A stretch of DNA of 53,162 nt from Sulfuricella sp. Its GTDB lineage: Bacteria > Pseudomonadota > Gammaproteobacteria > Burkholderiales > Sulfuricellaceae. The DNA lies in assembly GCA_018336195.1 (NCBI GenBank), contig JAGXQV010000055.1, positions 1 to 53,162 of the forward strand. The letters are read 5' to 3'. The stretch's first letter is position 1; every line of letters starts with the position of its first letter. The notes beneath the pieces are model-generated. The model was not told where the DNA came from, made no database searches, and saw only the letters and a program-made list of their open reading frames with translations. Positions 49,006 to 53,162 of the stretch are shown piece by piece. A program made the position numbers and the translations under genes.

Positions 49006-50178
49006 TTGACGTCCACTTCCAAACACATTGCACCGGAAGAACTCGAGCAGGCGTTTTCCCTGTTCAACCTCGCTTCCCAACAACTTACCGGCGCCTACCA
49101 GGAGCTTCAGCAACAGGTCGAACGGCTGACGGCCGAGCTTGCCGTTGCCAACGGCGAACTGCGCCGCCAGTTCCTGGAAAAGGAAGCCCTCTCGGAGCGG
49201 CTTTCCAATCTGCTCGCCGCCATGCCGGCGGGAGTGGTCGTCCTGAATCAGGTTGGCATCATCATCGATGCCAACCCCGCCGCCCACGCGATGTTCGGCA
49301 CGGCCTTGCCGGGCGAGAACTGGGATGGGGGCGCCAAAGCCGAGCTGCGTCCCACGGTTCTGCCCAATGAGTGGGAGTTGCTTCCCCCGGATTCGACCGC
49401 CGCGCCGCGCCGCGTCAGTATCACCGGCAGCCCGCTCGATTCAGCCGGCGGACAGGTGTTGGTCATTCTCGATATTACCGCCGCCTACGCTACTCAGCGT
49501 GAACTTCAGCGCCACCAGCGGCTTTCCGCGATGGGCGAAATGGCTGCCGGGCTGGCACACCAGTTGCGCACCCCGCTCGCTACAGCGTTGCTCTACGCTG
49601 CCCACCTGGGCAAAACCACACTTCCCGAAGCCGAACGGGTGCGTTTTGCCGAAAAGGTGTTGGCGCGGCTGCGCCATCTGGAGCATCTGATCCAGGATAT
49701 GTTGAAGTTCGTCAAAGGGGAAACCGCCGGCCAGGAAAATATCGTGGTTGCCGCTATGTTGACGGAATTACAGCAGGTCATCGAGCCGCAATTGGGGGGC
49801 AATCTCACCCTGAGTGTCGATGATCAAAGTGCTGGTGCAACCCTGCTGGGGAGCCGTAAGGCGCTGACCGGCGCGTTGCTTAACCTGTTGGAAAACGCCA
49901 TGCAGGCGTGCCGCGATGGCGGCAAGATCGAGTTGAGCGGTGCTCGTGTCGGTCACGAAGTCGTTCTGAGTGTTGCCGACAGTGGTTCCGGCATTGATCC
50001 GTCGATCCAGGAACGACTCTTCGAGCCGTTTTTTACCACGCGCAGCGACGGCACCGGCTTGGGACTGGCTATCGTGCGCGGCGTTGTCGAAGCGCATGGC
50101 GGTACCGTTACCCTCGACTCCGCCCCGGGGCAGGGCAGTCGTTTCACCTTGCGTTTGCCGTTGGGGGCCGGCTCATGA
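49006..50178 (+). CDS. FleS/FlrB-like sensor histidine kinase
   Basis: Soluble kinase (390 residues) without membrane helices: an N-terminal coiled coil (about 10-65), a PAS domain (about 68-165), HisKA with the acceptor histidine in EMAAGLAHQLRTPLATALLY, and an ATPase domain (LLNLLENAMQAC, GTGLGLAIVRGVV). The HisKA sequence is characteristic of FlrB/FleS, which control middle flagellar genes with a sigma54 partner, and the chemotaxis operon is divergent to it. The partner regulator is not encoded here. TTG at 49006 follows GAGG eight bases upstream; a TTG at 48958 is an alternative. It overlaps the Nudix gene by four bases. Confidence 0.85.
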   Translation: MTSTSKHIAPEELEQAFSLFNLASQQLTGAYQELQQQVERLTAELAVANGELRRQFLEKEALSERLSNLLAAMPAGVVVLNQVGIIIDANPAAHAMFGTALPGENWDGGAKAELRPTVLPNEWELLPPDSTAAPRRVSITGSPLDSAGGQVLVILDITAAYATQRELQRHQRLSAMGEMAAGLAHQLRTPLATALLYAAHLGKTTLPEAERVRFAEKVLARLRHLEHLIQDMLKFVKGETAGQENIVVAAMLTELQQVIEPQLGGNLTLSVDDQSAGATLLGSRKALTGALLNLLENAMQACRDGGKIELSGARVGHEVVLSVADSGSGIDPSIQERLFEPFFTTRSDGTGLGLAIVRGVVEAHGGTVTLDSAPGQGSRFTLRLPLGAGS

Positions 50179-50759
50179 AGTATTGCAGTCAATGCGGAGC
50201 GCCGGTGCGCCTCGGTATCCCGCCGGGAGAGCACCTGCCGCGCTATCTGTGCGACGCCTGCCGCACCATCCACTACGAAAACCCCAAGATGATCGTCGGC
50301 TGCGTCGCCGAGTGGCAGGAGCAAATCCTCCTGTGCCGACGCGCTATCGAGCCGCGCCTGGGGTTGTGGACGCTCCCCGCCGGTTTTATGGAAAACGCCG
50401 AAACCACTGCCCAGGCGGCCCAGCGCGAAACCCTCGAAGAAGCCAATGCGCGTGTGGAAATCGACGCGCTTTTCACGCTGTTCAACGTTCCGCACATCAA
50501 CCAGGTACACCTGTTCTTCCGTGCTCGGCTGCTCGATCTCGACTATGCTCCCGGCGAGGAGAGCCTGGAAGTCGCGTTGTTCCGCGAAGAGGAAATCCCC
50601 TGGGAAAACGTGGCCTTCGCCAGTGTGCGCGAAACCCTACGGCATTATTTCGCGGACCGCCGTGCCGGCAGGTATGCTTTTCATCTCGGCGATATCTTCC
50701 CCGCCCCGGCACAGCTCGCCGCCTTCGACGCCAATAGCAAGCCCAATTTCATTCCGTAA
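50175..50759 (+). CDS. Nudix hydrolase with N-terminal zinc ribbon
   Basis: A 194-residue nucleotide-diphosphate hydrolase. An N-terminal zinc ribbon has C4, C7, C26 and C29. The Nudix box runs GFMENAETTAQAAQRETLEE, with the final glycine position of the consensus taken by Asn. Similar proteins are annotated as ADP-ribose or NADH pyrophosphatases; the substrate cannot be fixed from sequence. It overlaps the kinase gene by four bases but is functionally unrelated as far as I can see. Confidence 0.9.
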   Translation: MKYCSQCGAPVRLGIPPGEHLPRYLCDACRTIHYENPKMIVGCVAEWQEQILLCRRAIEPRLGLWTLPAGFMENAETTAQAAQRETLEEANARVEIDALFTLFNVPHINQVHLFFRARLLDLDYAPGEESLEVALFREEEIPWENVAFASVRETLRHYFADRRAGRYAFHLGDIFPAPAQLAAFDANSKPNFIP

Positions 50760-50842
50760 GCCCCGCCGGTTCCATCCTCGCAAAGTGCCGTCTTTCCGCA
50801 GGTTCAAGCGGTGTTTCAAGTCGCGTCCCAAAACATGCATAA

Positions 50843-50857
50843 TATAGCTTTGCTATA
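50843..50857. promoter_or_regulatory. Small palindrome upstream of cimA
   Basis: TATAGC-TTT-GCTATA is a perfect six-base dyad 21 bases before the cimA ATG and overlaps a TAATAT -10-like box. It could be an operator; no known regulator motif was recognised. Confidence 0.3.
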
Positions 50858-50878
50858 AGTTAGCTGACTGGTCTCATC

Positions 50879-52456
50879 ATGTCCCAAGTCTTCCTCTACG
50901 ACACCACCTTGCGCGACGGCACTCAGCGCGAGGACATTTCCCTTTCCGCCGACGATAAGATCGTCATCGCCCGGCGTTTGGCCGATTTTGGTATTCATTA
51001 CGTCGAAGGCGGCTGGCCGGGTTCCAACCCCAAGGATGCGGAATTTTTTGCGCGTGCCGCCAAAATGAACCTGGGCGCTACCAAGCTCGCCGCCTTTGGC
51101 AGCACCCGCCACAAGGATGCTACCTGTGAGCAGGATGCCAATCTTGCCGCCCTGCTTGCCGCGCAGACCCCGGTGGTCACGCTGGTCGGCAAAAGCTGGG
51201 ATTACCACGTCACCGAGGTGCTGAATGCCCGCCTCGAAGAAAACCTCGCGATGATTCGCGAGAGCGTCGCCTACATCAAGGCCCAGGGCCGCGAAGTGGT
51301 GTTCGACGCCGAGCACTTTTTCGATGGTTTTCTTGCCAACCGCGACTATGCGCTGGCAACCCTGAAATCCGCCGTCGAAGCCGGTGCGGATTGGCTCACC
51401 CTATGCGAAACCAATGGCGGCAAGCTGCCCTGGCAGATTGAGGAAATTGTCCGCGAAGTGGCTGCGCAAGTACCCGGAAAGTTCGGCATCCACTGCCACA
51501 ACGACAGCGGCTGCGCGGTCGCCAACTCGCTGTCCGCCGTGCGCGGCGGGTGCCGGCAGGTACAGGGCACCATCAACGGCTACGGCGAACGGGTAGGCAA
51601 CGCCGACCTGATCACCATTCTGCCCGACCTGCAATTGAAAATGGATTTCCCGGTAATTCCTGCCGAACAGTTGCGCAACCTCACCTTGCTGTCGCGCTTT
51701 GTAGCCGAAGTGGTCAACCTTGCCCACGACGAGCACACCCCCTATACCGGCCACAGCGCTTTCGCCCACAAGGGCGGCATCCACGTTGCGGCGATCCTCA
51801 AGGCCGGCGACACCTACCAGCATATCGCCCCGGAACTGGTCGGCAACGAAATGCGCTCGGTGGTCTCCGAATTGGCCGGGCGTGGCAACATTCAGTTCCA
51901 GGCCCAGGCGATGGGCATCGACCTCAATCGCGAAGAAGCCCAGCACGTCCTCAATCAGATCAAGCACCTCGAACACGAAGGCTTCACCTTCGAGGCCGCC
52001 GAGGCCAGTATGGAACTCATGCTGCACCGCCTGCGCCCCGGCTATCAGCGGCCTTTCGAACTAGTGGATTATTTCGTCATCACCGAGCGCCGCCATGGGC
52101 GCGGCCTGCTTGCCGAAGCAACCGTGAAGGTAAAGGTGAACGAGGTCATCAAATTTACCGCCGCCGAAGGCAACGGTCCGGTCAACGCCTTGGCTACCGC
52201 GCTGAGCGAATCACTGGCGGATTCCTACCCGATTCTGCGCACGGTGCGTCTCACCGACTACAAAGTGCGCATCCTCGACAGCGCCACCGGCACCGCCGCC
52301 GCCACCCGCGTCCTGATCGACTTCCAGAGCGGCTCCGAGACCTGGACCACCGTCGGCGCCAGCCCCAACATCATCGAAGCCAGCTGGCGCGCCCTGGCGG
52401 ACAGCATGGAATACGCGCTGGTGCGACTGGGCAGCGAAGGGGCTGGCGGGGCTTGA
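50879..52456 (+). CDS. cimA: (R)-citramalate synthase
   Basis: Condenses acetyl-CoA with pyruvate to give citramalate, the first step of the threonine-independent isoleucine route (525 residues). The catalytic TIM barrel begins LYDTTLRDGTQRE with the metal-binding region GIHCHNDSGCAVANSL. It is followed by the GHSAFAHKGGIHVAA segment and a C-terminal allosteric domain (about 400-515). The CimA-type layout (DISLSADDKI, YVEGGWPGSNPKD) separates it from 2-isopropylmalate and homocitrate synthases. Links to ilvE in the same pathway at the other end of the window. Confidence 0.93.
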   Translation: MSQVFLYDTTLRDGTQREDISLSADDKIVIARRLADFGIHYVEGGWPGSNPKDAEFFARAAKMNLGATKLAAFGSTRHKDATCEQDANLAALLAAQTPVVTLVGKSWDYHVTEVLNARLEENLAMIRESVAYIKAQGREVVFDAEHFFDGFLANRDYALATLKSAVEAGADWLTLCETNGGKLPWQIEEIVREVAAQVPGKFGIHCHNDSGCAVANSLSAVRGGCRQVQGTINGYGERVGNADLITILPDLQLKMDFPVIPAEQLRNLTLLSRFVAEVVNLAHDEHTPYTGHSAFAHKGGIHVAAILKAGDTYQHIAPELVGNEMRSVVSELAGRGNIQFQAQAMGIDLNREEAQHVLNQIKHLEHEGFTFEAAEASMELMLHRLRPGYQRPFELVDYFVITERRHGRGLLAEATVKVKVNEVIKFTAAEGNGPVNALATALSESLADSYPILRTVRLTDYKVRILDSATGTAAATRVLIDFQSGSETWTTVGASPNIIEASWRALADSMEYALVRLGSEGAGGA

Positions 52457-52556
52457 GGGAAATTATGCGTATTTAGCGTGAAACTCACGAAGCGAGCCAT
52501 CACCGAGCCTGCGACGTCATTCCGACCGTGGCGCGACTGTCATTCAGTAATCATGG

Positions 52557-52631
52557 AAGGGTGGGCACGGTTTTTTGTGCCCACCTAATGGCGGGTTCCG
52601 CGTGGACACGATAAGGCCGTGCCCACCCTTG
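52557..52631. repeat. GGTGGGCACGG inverted-repeat element
   Basis: AGGGTGGGCACGG at the left and CCGTGCCCACCCTT at the right are exact complements, with a further GTGCCCACC copy inside that pairs with the left arm. The layout resembles a short palindromic dispersed repeat. It occupies the 201-base gap after cimA, in which no gene is visible. Confidence 0.75.
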
Positions 52632-52657
52632 GCTACATTTGCTCAGTGAGAGACTCC

Positions 52658-52840
52658 TCAATGTTTGAGGTCGCGGTAAAAGTTTTCGTGTGGGCCGAGT
52701 GCCAGTAGCACGCGCCGGGTTTCATCCCACGAATAGGCCAACAGAAACCGTTGATTCACGCAGTCGAACTTATAAAGGGCACTTCTATAAATCCACCCAT
52801 TTCCACTCGCATAGCAACACGGTGGTTTAAATTTGAACAA
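52658..52840 (-). pseudogene. Remnant of a RelE/ParE-like toxin gene
   Basis: The 60-codon frame ends RRVLLALGPHENFYRDLKH, a C-terminus I associate with a RelE/ParE-type toxin family, preceded by YKFDCVNQRFLLAYSWDE. The N-terminal half expected for such toxins (about 50 further residues) is missing, and its reading begins exactly where the insertion sequence starts, so the gene was probably truncated by the element. No antitoxin gene is seen. The family assignment is by pattern memory only. Confidence 0.5.
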
Positions 52841-53162
52841 GGGTCTGTCAAGCGAGTGATTTTTGTCAAAATCGTCCCCGTTTTCCGGACTTTTCTGGTC
52901 GTTTTCATGCCGTTCTCGGGATTGCGGGCGCAGCTACCCTGCCGAACTTGAACACCTTCAGGCGAATCAGCGTCTCGATCCGCTTGAGGTTGTATGCCGG
53001 ATTCATCAAGCCCACGCCCACCGCCGCGCGCGCCGCGCCGATGCTGCGCAGGAAGATGCCGCCCATCTCGTTCTCCATCGCGCCGAACACGTGTTCGACA
53101 CGAACGCGAACGCTCGATTTGCGTTTGTTGCTTGCTTCCTGTGCGTCGGTCAGCGGCTTGTC
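52841..53162 (-). mobile_element. Partial IS5-type insertion sequence, right part cut by window end
   Basis: The probable terminal repeat starts at GGGTCTGTCAAGCGAG (52841), 64 bases from the transposase stop. The other end lies outside the window, so the terminal inverted repeat cannot be confirmed. Confidence 0.65.
52905..53162 (-). CDS. IS5-type transposase, C-terminal part
   Basis: The last 85 codons of a DDE transposase are present; the 5' part lies beyond the window. The segment VRVRVEHVFGAMENEMGG contains the catalytic-region glutamate context of IS5-group enzymes, followed by IGAARAAVGVGLMNPAYNLKRIE, the typical helical tail. The reading frame is intact to its stop, so the element may be complete and active. 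It borders a truncated toxin-like gene. Confidence 0.85.
   Translation of the reverse strand, partial: DKPLTDAQEASNKRKSSVRVRVEHVFGAMENEMGGIFLRSIGAARAAVGVGLMNPAYNLKRIETLIRLKVFKFGRVAAPAIPRTA

Overview
The window reads as a chromosomal stretch of a betaproteobacterium, most likely a lithotroph of the Gallionellales/Nitrosomonadales type. That placement is an inference from gene content: an MtrA/MtrB-type (Mto) porin-cytochrome set as in iron-oxidising Sideroxydans relatives, a complete system I cytochrome c maturation cluster, an uptake [NiFe] hydrogenase, and the gene orders folE2-dxs-ispA-xseB and rpsP-rimM-trmD-rplS. Coding density is high, genes are closely packed with many 4-base or 1-base overlaps, and the sequence is GC rich. 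No phage, plasmid or CRISPR locus is visible; the only insertion sequence is a partial IS5-type element at the right end.

Layout. 1-2629 (minus): partial waaF, a small CHCC zinc-finger protein, ilvE and a class I glutamine amidotransferase. 2649-3308: exported retropepsin-like protease. 3375-9195 (plus): a perfect FNR-type box followed by hydrogenase small subunit, large subunit, cytochrome b and maturation protease, with a chemoreceptor gene 5 bases behind. The small subunit has the six-cysteine proximal cluster set of oxygen-tolerant group 1 enzymes. 9211-14580 (minus): a diguanylate cyclase, then folE2, dxs, ispA and xseB, with a leftover fragment of a second folE2 3' end. 14733-17207 (plus): Rieske oxygenase, EamA permease, SpoIIAA-like protein.

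17283-28645 (minus) is a c-type cytochrome block: ccmABCDEFGHI preceded by mtoD (monohaem cytochrome), mtoA (decahaem cytochrome, ten CXXCH) and mtoB (outer-membrane barrel). Divergent from it, 29144-32858 (plus) encodes a PhnD-like periplasmic binding protein, a membrane histidine kinase and a sigma54-activating response regulator with GAFTGA, arranged like the AioXSR/ArxXSR sensory systems. The intergenic region between the two units carries a near-perfect sigma54 promoter facing mtoD, a second good one facing the sensory genes, and CGTTAC/GTAACG dyads suited to binding the regulator. I consider this the most interesting system in the window: a three-component sensor that probably controls extracellular electron transfer through sigma54.

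32861-37669 (minus): xerD, ogt, a TPR-like exported protein, rplS, trmD, rimM, rpsP. Two tRNA-Lys genes (UUU and CUU) with a clear promoter and terminator follow on the plus strand, then a gene-poor stretch, a secreted trypsin-like protease, a uracil-DNA glycosylase family protein, purB and a Fur-family regulator. 42490-48789 (minus) is a chemotaxis operon (two cheV, cheY, cheZ, cheA, an EAL/HDOD protein). A FleS/FlrB-like kinase, a Nudix hydrolase and cimA follow on the plus strand, and the window ends in a short inverted-repeat element, a toxin-gene remnant and the partial IS5-type transposase.

Five inverted-repeat elements sit between codirectional genes, each close behind a stop codon; three share a TTTAGTGTT-type core. 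All functional statements are from reading the sequence by eye, without database searches.
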